From NCBI GenBank assembly GCA_964595575.1, contig CAZQRA010000004.1, positions 30,975-94,974 of the forward strand: 64,000 nucleotides of DNA, in the 5' to 3' direction. Below are positions 31,683-40,865 of the stretch, piece after piece. Position 1 is the first letter of the stretch, and every line of letters starts with the position of its first letter. The translations under genes were made by a program, and so were the position numbers. Under the pieces are notes generated by a model that saw only the letters and a list, made by a program, of their open reading frames with translations, was not told where the DNA came from and did not search any database. Source of the stretch: PALSA-612 sp964595575. Lineage in GTDB: Bacteria; Actinomycetota; Thermoleophilia; Gaiellales; Gaiellaceae.

Positions 31683-33259
31683 TGCTCTCCCCTCGCCCCC
31701 TCCCGGAGGGGTTCCGCCCCTACGTCTGGGCGCAGACGGCAGAGGAGGTGGCCCGCCGGCGCGGCCTCCCGGTCGCCTGCGTCCTCCGCTTCGACGCCAA
31801 CGTGCCTCCCCTTCCCGGCGTCCCGACCGTCCCCCTGGGCGAGAGCTTCGCCGCCCTCAACGAGTACCCGGAAGGGACCTACCGGGAGCTGCGGGAGGCG
31901 GCCGCGGCCTACGCCGGGGTCGGTCCTGAGCAGGTGGTAGTGGGAGCGGGCGCCGACGATCTCATCCACCTCGTGGCCCGCACCTACCTGGCTCCCGGCC
32001 GCCGGGCGGCAATGGAGACCCCCACCTACCCCCTGTACCGGATCGCCAGTCACCTGGAGGGGGCAGAGGTGGTCGAGTTGGGCCGAGCGGCGGACGTGAT
32101 CTGGATCTGCAATCCTGCCAACCCCACCGGGGCGCTGCGGCCGCCCGAGCAGGTGGCCGACCTGGCCCGGCGGTTTCCGCGAGCGCTGGTGGCGGTGGAC
32201 GAGGCCTACTTCGAGTACGCCGGGGCCACGGTGGTTCCGCTCATTGCCGAAAGCCCCAACCTCCTTGCCATTCGCACCTTGTCCAAGGCGTTCGGCCTGG
32301 CTGCCCTCAGGGTGGGCTACGCGGTTGCCTCGGCCGAGGTGGCGGCCGAGCTCGACCGGCGGCGAGCCCCAGCCCCGGTGGCGGCGCCGGCGGCCCGGAT
32401 CGCGGCCGGTGCCCTGCGCCGGCCGCGGCTGGACGTGGAGAGGGAGACCGCCGAGCGGGAGCGCATGCGGGCTGCCCTCCTCGCTGCCGGGTACGACTGC
32501 CCGCCGAGCTACGGCAACTTCCTCTACGTGCGCGTCCCCGACGGGGAGGCGCTGGCCGATCGCCTGGAGGAGCAGGGCCTGGTGGTGCGCCGCTACCCCC
32601 AGGCGATCCGGATCACGGTCCGGCTTCCCGCCGAGAACGACCTCCTCCTGGGGGCTCTAGGGGCCTCGTCCCCGCCCAGTCCGGTGCGCTCGGCCGTGGT
32701 CGTCCGCACCACGGCGGAGACGGCGCTCCGCCTGTCGCTGGCGCTCGAGGGGAAGGGTCGATGTCGGGTTACGACCGGCATCGGCTTCCTCGACCACCTG
32801 CTCCAGCAGCTTGCCTTCCACGGGGGCCTCGACCTGGAGGTGGTGGCGAGCGGCGATCTGGACGTGGACGAGCACCACACGGTGGAGGACGTCCTGGCAG
32901 GGCTGGGAGAGGCGCTAGGCCGCGCCCTGGGGCAGAGGGAGGGCGTGGCCCGCTACGGCTCGGCTACCGTGCCCATGGACGACGCTCGAGCTACCGCCGC
33001 CGTCGACCTGGCGCGCCGACCTCACGCCGAGGTAGCCCTCGCCTTCCGCGGCGAGCGGGTGGGCGGGCTGGCGCTGTCGCTGCTTCCCCACGCTCTGGAG
33101 CGGCTGGCGATGGAGGCGCGCCTCACCCTACACGTGGAGGGAGCGGGCAAGGACGACCACCACCTGGCGGAAGCGGCCTTCAAGGCTCTGGGGCGGGCGC
33201 TCCGGGGGGCTTGCGCGCTCGAGGGGACGGGGGTTCGCTCCACCAAGGGGGGCCTGTGA
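31682..33259 (+). CDS. hisCB: Fused histidinol-phosphate aminotransferase / imidazoleglycerol-phosphate dehydratase (HisC-HisB)
   Basis: One uninterrupted 525-codon frame encodes two enzymes. HisC (about 1-327) has NPANPTG (144-150), VDEAYFEYAG, the PLP Lys202 in TLSKAFGLAALRVGYA, YGNFLYVRV and IRITVRLPAENDLLL. A short linker (ASSPPSP) leads into HisB (about 335-525) with TTAETALRLSLALEGKGR, TGIGFLDHLL, the metal-binding DEHHTVEDV, PMDDA and KDDHHLAEAAFKALGRAL. No hisC stop exists. GTG 32684 (codon 335) could also start a separate 191-residue HisB. In the pathway HisB acts directly before HisC, so fusion brings two consecutive steps together. Overlaps hisD by one base and hisH by GTGA. Confidence 0.9.
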   Translation: MLSPRPLPEGFRPYVWAQTAEEVARRRGLPVACVLRFDANVPPLPGVPTVPLGESFAALNEYPEGTYRELREAAAAYAGVGPEQVVVGAGADDLIHLVARTYLAPGRRAAMETPTYPLYRIASHLEGAEVVELGRAADVIWICNPANPTGALRPPEQVADLARRFPRALVAVDEAYFEYAGATVVPLIAESPNLLAIRTLSKAFGLAALRVGYAVASAEVAAELDRRRAPAPVAAPAARIAAGALRRPRLDVERETAERERMRAALLAAGYDCPPSYGNFLYVRVPDGEALADRLEEQGLVVRRYPQAIRITVRLPAENDLLLGALGASSPPSPVRSAVVVRTTAETALRLSLALEGKGRCRVTTGIGFLDHLLQQLAFHGGLDLEVVASGDLDVDEHHTVEDVLAGLGEALGRALGQREGVARYGSATVPMDDARATAAVDLARRPHAEVALAFRGERVGGLALSLLPHALERLAMEARLTLHVEGAGKDDHHLAEAAFKALGRALRGACALEGTGVRSTKGGL

Positions 33260-33858
33260 GGGCGGCGATCCTGGACTACGGCGCCGGGAACGTGCGCTCG
33301 CTGTGCGCCGCGCTGGAGCGGGCAGGGATCCAGCCTCAGGTGACGCGCGATCCCGTGGCCGCCTGGGAGGCGCCGCTGGCGGTGGTGGCAGGCGTGGGTC
33401 ACCTGCGGGCGGCGGTGGCGGGCCTGGAGGAGACCGGGATCGCCGACAGCCTCCGTCGGCGGGCGGAGGAGGGGCGGCCTGTGCTCGGGATCTGTGTGGG
33501 GATGCAGCTTCTGTTCGAGGAGAGCGAGGAGGGAGGACGCGGTCTCGGTCTCTTGCCGGGAGCGGTGCGGCGGTTGCGGGCGCGCCGGGTGCCGCACATG
33601 GGCTGGAACACCCTCTCTCTCCTCCGGGAGAGCCGGATCCTGAGGGGGCTCGACGGAGCCGACGTGTACTTCGCCCACTCCTACGCCTGCGCGCCATCCC
33701 ACCCGGAGGCGGTGGTGGCCGAGGTCGACCACGACGGGCCGGTCGTGGCCTGCGTGGAGCAGGGGGCGCTCTGCGGCGTCCAGTTCCATCCCGAGCGGAG
33801 CGCAGGCGCCGGGGTCCGTCTCCTTCGCAACGTGATGGCATGGTCAAGAAGCGCGTGA
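33256..33858 (+). CDS. hisH: Imidazole glycerol phosphate synthase, glutaminase subunit
   Basis: This 200-residue glutaminase gives ammonia to HisF. It has ILDYGAGNVRSL, the nucleophile Cys in GICVGMQLLFEES, HMGWN, YFAHSYAC and the His-Glu pair in GVQFHPERS. The oxyanion-loop motif usually reading PGVG is AGVG here, a small departure. GTG 33256 overlaps the hisCB stop. The end overlaps hisF by 19 bases, fitting a 1:1 HisH-HisF complex. Confidence 0.94.
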   Translation: MRAAILDYGAGNVRSLCAALERAGIQPQVTRDPVAAWEAPLAVVAGVGHLRAAVAGLEETGIADSLRRRAEEGRPVLGICVGMQLLFEESEEGGRGLGLLPGAVRRLRARRVPHMGWNTLSLLRESRILRGLDGADVYFAHSYACAPSHPEAVVAEVDHDGPVVACVEQGALCGVQFHPERSAGAGVRLLRNVMAWSRSA

Positions 33859-34580
33859 TCCCTTGCCTGGACGTGGCCGGAGGCCGGGTCGTGAAGGGCG
33901 TCCGCTTCCAGAGCCTGCGCGAGGTGGGCGACCCCGTGGAGCTTGCCTGGCGCTACTCCGAGCTTGGCGCCGACGAGCTCGTCTTCCTCGACATCGCCGC
34001 CACCCTGGAGGGGCGGGGCCCCACGCTCGAGCTGGTGAGGAGGGCCGCCGAGGAGCTTTCCATCCCCTTCACGGTAGGCGGCGGCGTGGATAGCCTGGAG
34101 GACGGCCTTGCCCTCCTCCACGCCGGGGCCGACAAGGTGGCGGTGAACCGGGCAGCCGTCGACGACCCCACGTTGCTCCAGCGCTTGGCCGACGCCTTCG
34201 GGTCGCAGGCGGTTGTGTGCGCCATCGACGCCCGCGGGGGAGAGGTCGTCACCCACGCCGGCCGCAGGCCGCGGGGGATAGAGGCCGTGGCCTGGGCGAG
34301 AACGGCGGTCGAGTACGGGGCCGGCGAGCTCCTCGTCACCTCGATCGACGCCGACGGCACGCGCCAGGGCTACGACCTAGAGCTCACCGGGGCCATCGCC
34401 GGGGCGGTGGCGGTGCCGGTGATCGCCTCTGGGGGAGCTGGGTGCGCGCGCCACCTGGCGGAGGCGTTCGCGGCGGGCGCAGAGGCTGCGCTCGTGGCCT
34501 CGATCGTGCATGAGCGCCCCGAGCGGCTGCGCGAGCTCAAGCGGGAGCTGGCGGAGGCGGGATGGCCGGTTCGGACGTGA
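33840..34580 (+). CDS. hisF: Imidazole glycerol phosphate synthase, cyclase subunit
   Basis: This 246-residue TIM barrel makes imidazole glycerol phosphate and AICAR with ammonia from HisH. Catalytic Asp are in IPCLDVAGGRVVKGVRF and TSIDADGTRQGYD. Phosphate loops are VGGGVDSLED and ASGGAGCARHL. It starts at ATG 33840 inside the end of hisH and overlaps hisIE by 19 bases. Confidence 0.96.
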   Translation: MVKKRVIPCLDVAGGRVVKGVRFQSLREVGDPVELAWRYSELGADELVFLDIAATLEGRGPTLELVRRAAEELSIPFTVGGGVDSLEDGLALLHAGADKVAVNRAAVDDPTLLQRLADAFGSQAVVCAIDARGGEVVTHAGRRPRGIEAVAWARTAVEYGAGELLVTSIDADGTRQGYDLELTGAIAGAVAVPVIASGGAGCARHLAEAFAAGAEAALVASIVHERPERLRELKRELAEAGWPVRT

Positions 34581-35152
34581 CCGAGGGACAGACCCTGGGA
34601 CATGTCCCGCGGGGACAGCTGCGTCCGGTGATCGTCCAAGACGCCGGCGACGGGCGCGTCCTCATGCTTGCCTACGCCGACGACGAGGCTGTGCGGAGGA
34701 CGCGAGAGAGCGGCGAGGCCTGGTTCTGGAGCCGCAGCCGAGGTCAGTATTGGCGCAAAGGCGACACCTCTGGGAACGTGTTGTACGTGGAGGAGGTTCG
34801 CGAGGACTGCGACGGAGACGCCCTCCTCTTCCGGGTGCGCCCGGCGGGGCCGGCCTGCCACACCGGCTCTCGGTCGTGCTTCGCTCCCTGGCTGTGGCTC
34901 AAGGTCGCCGACAGGGCCAAGGAGCGCCCTGCGGGCTCGTACGTCGCCCGCCTCCTCGACCAGGGAGCGGCCGCCTGCGGCCGCAAGGTGGCGGAGGAGG
35001 GGCTGGAGGCGGCGCTGGCGGCCGCGACCGAGAGCGACGAGCGCCTGGTGGAGGAGGTGGCCGACCTGTGGTTCCACTCCTACGTCCTCCTCGCCGCCCG
35101 CGGGCTCGACCCCGACGCCGTGGAAGCTGAGCTTCGCCGTCGGGCACAATAG
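34562..35152 (+). CDS. hisIE: Bifunctional phosphoribosyl-AMP cyclohydrolase / phosphoribosyl-ATP pyrophosphatase
   Basis: This 196-residue fusion performs steps two and three of histidine synthesis. The HisI part (about 1-112) has MLAYADDEAVRRT, WFWSRSRGQYWRKGDTSGN, the metal ligands in EDCDGDALLFRV, and CHTGSRSCF. The HisE part (about 120-196) has GRKVAEEGLEAALAA and EEVADLWFHSYVLLAARGL, the MazG-like pyrophosphatase helices. ATG 34562 is inside hisF. Last his gene. leuC follows after 16 bases. Confidence 0.95.
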   Translation: MAGSDVTEGQTLGHVPRGQLRPVIVQDAGDGRVLMLAYADDEAVRRTRESGEAWFWSRSRGQYWRKGDTSGNVLYVEEVREDCDGDALLFRVRPAGPACHTGSRSCFAPWLWLKVADRAKERPAGSYVARLLDQGAAACGRKVAEEGLEAALAAATESDERLVEEVADLWFHSYVLLAARGLDPDAVEAELRRRAQ

Positions 35153-35168
35153 GCAGGAAGGAGGCGAC

Positions 35169-36574
<1,406 letters not shown>

Positions 36575-36578
<4 letters not shown>

Positions 36579-37168
36579 AGCCGTTCGTTCGCCACACCGG
36601 CCGGGCTGCCGTCCTCGACCGGCCGGACGTGGACACCGACCAGATCGTGCCCAAGCAGTTCCTCAAGTCGATCAGCCGCACCGGGTTCGCCCAGGCGCTG
36701 TTCTACGACTGGATGAAGGACCCCGCCTTCGAGCTCCGACAGCCGGAGGCCCAAGGTGCCACCATCCTCCTGGCCGGGGCCAACTTCGGCTGTGGGTCCT
36801 CGCGCGAGCACGCCGTCTGGGCGCTCATGGACTACGGCTTCCGGGTGGTCATCGCCCCCAGCTTCGGCGACATCTTCCGCTCCAACGCGCTCAAGAACGG
36901 CCTCCTTCCGGTGACGCTGCCGGCCCCGGAGGTCAAGGCGCTCATGCGAGCGGTGGAGGGCGGAGGCGAGCTCACGGTCGACCTTGAGGCGCAGACGGTC
37001 GCCGCTCCCGACGGGCGGGTCGTTCCCTTCGCCCTCGAGGCCTCGGAGCGCTACCGGCTCCTCAACGGCCTGGACGACATCGGGCTCACCTTGCGCTACG
37101 AGGACGAGATCGCGGCCTTCGAGGTCGCCCACCCGGCTCCCATCGACACGAGGAAGGCGGTGGCCTAG
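36575..37168 (+). CDS. leuD: 3-isopropylmalate dehydratase small subunit
   Basis: This 197-residue swivel domain partners LeuC. Motifs are the DVDTDQIVPKQFLKSI start, FGCGSSREHAVWAL and VIAPSFGDIFRSNALKNGLLPV. GTG 36575 overlaps the leuC stop (GTGA), so the subunits are made together. It converges on the chorismate mutase gene, two bases away, with no room for a terminator. Confidence 0.96.
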
Positions 37169-37170
37169 GC

Positions 37171-37482
37171 TCAGCCCACGGCCTTCTCGGAGGCCACCTC
37201 CTCGGCGCGGGCAACCTCGCGCTTGGTGAGGTCGAGGATCTCCTGGAAGAGCTCCGCCAGGCCGTCCGCGGAGAGGGGCCCCCGGTTCGCCCGCTGCAGG
37301 TAGCTCAGCATCCACGCCTCTCGATCGGGATCGACGAACTCCATCCCCCGCGAGGCCTTGTAGCGCTTGATCTGGGCCACCAGCTTGAGGCGCTTGTTGA
37401 TGAGCTCGACGATGGCTCGGTCGTTGTCGGAGATCTGCTCTCGCAGCTGCCTCAAGAGCGGGTCACGGTTGTCGCTGGTCAC
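37171..37482 (-). CDS. Chorismate mutase (AroQ type)
   Basis: This 103-residue all-helical mutase rearranges chorismate to prephenate. The AroQ pattern is clear: REQISDNDRAIVELINKRLKLVAQIKRYKASRG, then DREAWMLSYLQRAN and LFQEILDLTKREVARAE. Active-site Arg and Lys sit in the first helix and loop. GTG 37482 overlaps the pheA stop (GTGA), so it is expressed with prephenate dehydratase and supplies its substrate. Confidence 0.9.
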   Translation of the reverse strand: MTSDNRDPLLRQLREQISDNDRAIVELINKRLKLVAQIKRYKASRGMEFVDPDREAWMLSYLQRANRGPLSADGLAELFQEILDLTKREVARAEEVASEKAVG

Positions 37483-38321
37483 TCCTCTCCTCCTTCCTGT
37501 GCTGCAGGGTACGAGCCGAACACCCGAAGGTGTCGGGTGCGGGTGCGGACCTCGGCCAAGGCGCCCCGGACGACCTCGTCCAAGGGATGGCCGGCGAGCA
37601 CGGCGTCGAACCGGTACCGCCAGCGCGACTGGGGGATGGGTCGGGAGACGAGCTGGACGAGGTCGATGTCGTGGCGGGCGAAGGGCTCGATCGCCCGGTG
37701 GAGGGCGCCCGGCGAGTGGTCGGTGACGAACGTGAACGCGGTACGCCACTCGGCGCTTCCGTCCCGGTCGAGTCGGGTGTAGGTGGATACGGCCACGAAC
37801 CGGGTGTAGGCGTCCCGACGGTCTCCCACGTCGCCGGCCAGGATGGCCAGCCCGAAGAGCCGCGCCGCCCGCTCGCTGGCGATGGCCGCTTGGCTGGGGT
37901 CGCCCGCCTCGGCCACCTCCCGGGCTGCCTCAGCCGTGGAGGAGCAGGCGACGGCGGTGGCCCAAGGCATGGCGGCTAGGAGCCCCCGGCACTGGTCGAG
38001 GGCCACGGGGTGGGAGCGAACGAGGCGGATCTGCTCCAGGGGAAGGGCCTCGAGACCCACCAGGCAGTGGCGGATGCGGAGCGCCGTCTCCGAGACGATG
38101 GAGAGGGGAAGCTCGTGCAACAGGTCGTGGGTCTCTGCCACCGGCCCGTGGAGGGAGCTCTCGATGGGCAGAACTCCGAAGTCAGCGGCTCCGGCGACGG
38201 TGGCCTCGGCCACCGCCGTGAAGCTGCCCAGGGGGCGAAGCTCTGCCCCCCGAGGGAACAACCGCTCGCAGGCGGCAGCGCTGTGGGCGCCGTCCCGACC
38301 TGGATAGGCGACGACGGTCAT
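37479..38321 (-). CDS. pheA: Prephenate dehydratase
   Basis: This 280-residue enzyme turns prephenate into phenylpyruvate. The catalytic part (about 1-180) has YPGRDGAHSAAACERLFP, VLPIESSLHGPVAETHDLL, RSHPVALDQC, ASERAARLFGL and the TRF motif in RDAYTRFVAVS. A C-terminal ACT domain (about 195-270, SPGALHRAIEPFARHDIDLVQLVSRPI) gives phenylalanine feedback. ATG 38321 has a weak ribosome site. A 215-base leader upstream carries a Phe/Tyr-rich peptide and a strong hairpin. Confidence 0.93.
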   Translation of the reverse strand: MTVVAYPGRDGAHSAAACERLFPRGAELRPLGSFTAVAEATVAGAADFGVLPIESSLHGPVAETHDLLHELPLSIVSETALRIRHCLVGLEALPLEQIRLVRSHPVALDQCRGLLAAMPWATAVACSSTAEAAREVAEAGDPSQAAIASERAARLFGLAILAGDVGDRRDAYTRFVAVSTYTRLDRDGSAEWRTAFTFVTDHSPGALHRAIEPFARHDIDLVQLVSRPIPQSRWRYRFDAVLAGHPLDEVVRGALAEVRTRTRHLRVFGSYPAAQEGGEE

Positions 38322-38430
38322 GAGCGCCGTCGGTCCCGTCTCGACGGGCGAGACAAGGTGGGAGAGGTCACAGGGAGCTTGGGTCGCACAGCGAGTACCT
38401 CCGGTGGGGGGAGACGTTCCGCTTGGAAGA

Positions 38431-38467
38431 GCTAGCCGGCGGGCGCGGACAGGGGGCGCCGGCTAGC
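38431..38467 (-). promoter_or_regulatory. Strong hairpin in the phe leader (attenuator candidate)
   Basis: A perfect 11-bp inverted repeat (38431-38441 and 38457-38467, core GCTAGCCGGC) encloses a 15-base loop. The leader-peptide stop TAG lies inside its 5' arm as transcribed, so a ribosome finishing the peptide would mask it. The base downstream is TCTTCC, not a real T-run, so it is either a weak GC-type terminator or a switching stem. Just upstream, GCGCGC...GCGCGC can form a competing hairpin that shares its first bases. Confidence 0.6.
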
Positions 38468-38531
38468 GCGCAAACGCGCGCACGAAGAGGAAGAAGTAGT
38501 AGCGATCGCTCTTCGCGGGCGTGCGCGCCAT
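38463..38531 (-). CDS. pheL: phe leader peptide
   Basis: This 22-residue frame from ATG 38531 has a centre reading YYFFLFVRAF: two Tyr and four Phe codons within ten. That is the hallmark of a phenylalanine attenuator. The ATG lies nine bases after a TACTCT -10 box, so the mRNA is nearly leaderless. It ends at TAG 38463-38465, inside the 11-bp hairpin, 141 bases before pheA. The segment CGAAGAG upstream of the codons can pair with CTCTTCG just after them. Confidence 0.85.
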   Translation of the reverse strand: MARTPAKSDRYYFFLFVRAFAR

Positions 38532-38536
38532 CGTCA

Positions 38537-39538
38537 CTAAAGAGTAGGGCCAACCGTCGCTTCCGTCAAACCCCTTCGGACAGCCTCCGTGAGCTCGGCG
38601 GTGGTCGCCTTTCCTCCCAGGTCGGGAGTGGGACGTTCCACGATCGCGCGGTCGATCGCCGCCTCCAGGGCGCTCGCCTCCCTCTCCCGACCGAGCCCGT
38701 ACCGGAGCATGAGCGCCGCGGAGCGGAGCATCGCAGCCGGGTTGGCGATCCCCTTGCCGGCGATGTCGGGGGCTGACCCGTGGACAGGCTCGAACAGGCC
38801 GGGCCCTTCGTCCCCCAGCGAGGCCGAAGGAGCCAGCCCCAGGCCGCCGGTGACGGCCGCCGCCAGGTCGGAGAGGATGTCGCCGAACATGTTCTCGGTG
38901 ACGATGACGTCGAACCGCTCCGGCGAGGCGGCGAGCTGCATGGCCGCGTTGTCGACGAGCATGTTCTCCGTCTCCACCTCGGGGTAGTCGGAGGCGAGCT
39001 CCCCCACGACCCGCCGCCACATCCGCGAGGTCTCCAAGACGTTGGCCTTGTCCACCGAGGTGAGCTTCCGCCGCCGCTCCCGGGCGAGGGCGAAGGCGCG
39101 ACGAGCGACCCGCTCCACCTGGCGGGGGTGGTACTCGCAGGTGTCGAACACGGTGCCGTCGGGGCGGACGCCGCGGGGCCCGAAGTAGAGGCCCCCGATG
39201 AGCTCGCGGACGATGAGGAGGTCGACCGTTCCCTGCCGCGCCGGCCGGAGGTTGGCGTAGACGCCCAGCTCCGCGCGCAGGCGGAGGAGGCCCTGCTCGG
39301 GCCTGACGTCGGCGGCGTCGAGCTCGGGGTCGCCGATCGGGCCCTTGAGGACGGCGTCTGCCGCCTTGCACGCGGCCAAGGTCTCCTCGGGCAAAGGATC
39401 GCCGAGAGCCCGGATGGCAGCGGCTCCGAAGAGGTGCTCCTCCACCTCCAGGTCGGGGACGAGGTCGGCCAGCACCCGACGGGCCGACTCCGCCACCTCG
39501 GGGCCGATGCAGTCGCCGGGAAGGAGGACGATCTTCAT
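38537..39538 (-). CDS. leuB: 3-isopropylmalate dehydrogenase
   Basis: This 333-residue enzyme oxidatively decarboxylates 3-isopropylmalate. Motifs are LPGDCIGPEV, LRAELGVYANLRPAR, VRELIGGLYFG, SVDKANVLETSRMWR, the Asp-rich metal site VTENMFGDILSDLAA and EPVHGSAPDIAGKGIANPAAM. The FDTCEYH segment and NAD-type binding loop fit LeuB rather than isocitrate dehydrogenase. Located 11 bases after the aminotransferase gene. Its 3' end contains the phe operon promoter. Confidence 0.93.
   Translation of the reverse strand: MKIVLLPGDCIGPEVAESARRVLADLVPDLEVEEHLFGAAAIRALGDPLPEETLAACKAADAVLKGPIGDPELDAADVRPEQGLLRLRAELGVYANLRPARQGTVDLLIVRELIGGLYFGPRGVRPDGTVFDTCEYHPRQVERVARRAFALARERRRKLTSVDKANVLETSRMWRRVVGELASDYPEVETENMLVDNAAMQLAASPERFDVIVTENMFGDILSDLAAAVTGGLGLAPSASLGDEGPGLFEPVHGSAPDIAGKGIANPAAMLRSAALMLRYGLGREREASALEAAIDRAIVERPTPDLGGKATTAELTEAVRRGLTEATVGPTL
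38541..38569 (-). promoter_or_regulatory. pheA-aroQ operon promoter
   Basis: On the minus strand TTGACG (38569-38564) and TACTCT (38546-38541) lie 17 bases apart. Transcription would start about two bases before the leader-peptide ATG. The whole promoter is inside the last codons of leuB or just past its stop (38537-38539). Both boxes are identical to those of the trp promoter. Confidence 0.75.
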
Positions 39539-39549
39539 GGCGGTGAAGA

Positions 39550-40737
39550 CTACGCAGCCGAGGCCCGCCGGAGCTCGGGGAGGGCAGCCCGGATGCCTCT
39601 CGCCGCCTGGCGGAGGCGGTGCTCGTTCTCCACCAAGGCGAAGCGGACGTAGCCCTCTCCCGCGGGGCCGAAGCCGGCGCCGGGGCTGACGCAGACCCGC
39701 GCTTCTTCCAACAGCCGGCGGGCGAAGGCCTGGGATCCGTGGCGGCGGTAGGGCTCAGGGATGGGGGCCCACACGAACATCGTTCCCTGCGGCGGCTCCA
39801 CGGGCCATCCGGCCCGGGCGAGCCCGCGACAGAGGGCATCGCGGCGAGCGCGGTAGACATCGCGAACTCGGCCGGGGTAGTCGGACGCCTCGGTCAAGGC
39901 CACGATGGCGGCGATCTGGATGGGCTGGAAGGTGCCGTAGTCGAGGTAGGACTTGAGGCGGGCCAGAGCCGCCAGGATGCGGGCGTTGCCGAGGGCGAAG
40001 CCCACCCTCCATCCGGCCATGGAGAAGCCCTTGGTGAGGGAGTAGAGCTCGACCCCCACCTCCTTCGCTCCCTGGGCCTGGAGGAGCGAGGGGGGCTCGT
40101 GACCGTCGAAGGCGATGTCGGCGTAGGCGAAGTCGTGGACGACCACGAGGTCGCGCTCCCGGGCGAAGTCGACGAGGCCCTGCATGAGGTCGGGAGAGGC
40201 GACCCTGGTGGTGGGGTTGTGGGGGAAGGAGACGATGAGGACGCGGGGCCGGGGGCGCGAGCGCCGCCACGCCTCGTCCAGCGAGCCGAGGAGGTCGCCG
40301 TCGAGCTGGAAGTCGGCTACCGCGGCGCCGGCGAGGAGGGGGGCGAAGCGGTGGATGGGATAGCTGGGGTCGGGGACGAGGGCGGCATCGCCCGGCTGGA
40401 CCAGCACCCACAGGAGGTGGGAGAGGCCTTCCTTGGCCCCGATCGTGGCCACCGCCTCTGTCTCCGGGTCGAGCTCCACGCCGAAGCGGCGGCGGTACAG
40501 CTCGCAGATCGCCCGTCGCAAGTTGGGGAGGCCGCGGCTGGCGGAGTACCGATGGTTGCGCCGGTCGCGGGCGGCTTCGGCCAGCTTCTCCACGGCCACG
40601 GCAGGGGAGGCGATGTCGGGATTGCCGAAGCCGAGGTCGACGATGTCTTCCCCGGCCCGCCGCAGCTCCAGCTTGAGGCGATCGACCTCGGCGAAGGCGT
40701 AGGGGGGTAGGAGGCCGACGCGGCGAAGCTCGATCAT
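39550..40737 (-). CDS. Class I/II aminotransferase (alanine/LL-diaminopimelate aminotransferase-like)
   Basis: This 395-residue fold-type I PLP enzyme has VDLGFGNPDIASP, the SRGLPNLRRAIC region, VSFPHNPTTRVA, VHDFAYADIAFDG, the Schiff-base Lys in LYSLTKGFSMAGWRVGFALGN and VRFALVENEHRLRQA. This is the AlaA/AlaC/DapL-like subgroup, which uses 2-oxoglutarate or pyruvate. Upstream of leuB it may provide a branched-chain, alanine or aromatic transamination step. The exact substrate is open. ATG 40737 follows GGAGG by nine bases. A structured 128-base leader precedes it. Confidence 0.85.
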   Translation of the reverse strand: MIELRRVGLLPPYAFAEVDRLKLELRRAGEDIVDLGFGNPDIASPAVAVEKLAEAARDRRNHRYSASRGLPNLRRAICELYRRRFGVELDPETEAVATIGAKEGLSHLLWVLVQPGDAALVPDPSYPIHRFAPLLAGAAVADFQLDGDLLGSLDEAWRRSRPRPRVLIVSFPHNPTTRVASPDLMQGLVDFARERDLVVVHDFAYADIAFDGHEPPSLLQAQGAKEVGVELYSLTKGFSMAGWRVGFALGNARILAALARLKSYLDYGTFQPIQIAAIVALTEASDYPGRVRDVYRARRDALCRGLARAGWPVEPPQGTMFVWAPIPEPYRRHGSQAFARRLLEEARVCVSPGAGFGPAGEGYVRFALVENEHRLRQAARGIRAALPELRRASAA

Positions 40738-40765
40738 GGGCTAGTGTCCTCCACGGTCTCGAGGC

Positions 40766-40839
40766 AGGCTGGCCGAGCGGCAGAGCCGCTGGGAAGACCC
40801 GTTCAGCGGGACGCCGGGCGCACGATCCCCAGCCTACCA
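40766..40839. other. tRNA-like inverted repeat in the aminotransferase leader
   Basis: Within the 128-base gap between threonine dehydratase and the aminotransferase, AGGCTGG (40766-40772) pairs perfectly with CCAGCCT (40829-40835). On the plus strand it is followed by ACCA, like a tRNA acceptor stem with CCA end, 74 bases in all. Inner hairpins exist (for example CCGCTG/CAGCGG), but T-loop and D-loop signature bases are missing, so it is not a functional tRNA. On the minus strand it would be the 5' leader of the aminotransferase-leuB mRNA. Confidence 0.4.
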
Positions 40840-40865
40840 GCCGAGGGCGCGGGCGTGGTCGGTAG

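Noticed and set aside
40766..40839. A functional tRNA gene on the plus strand
   Set aside because: The acceptor-like stem and CCA are present, but there is no TTC T-loop, no D-loop GG and no 7-base anticodon loop in a 5-bp stem.
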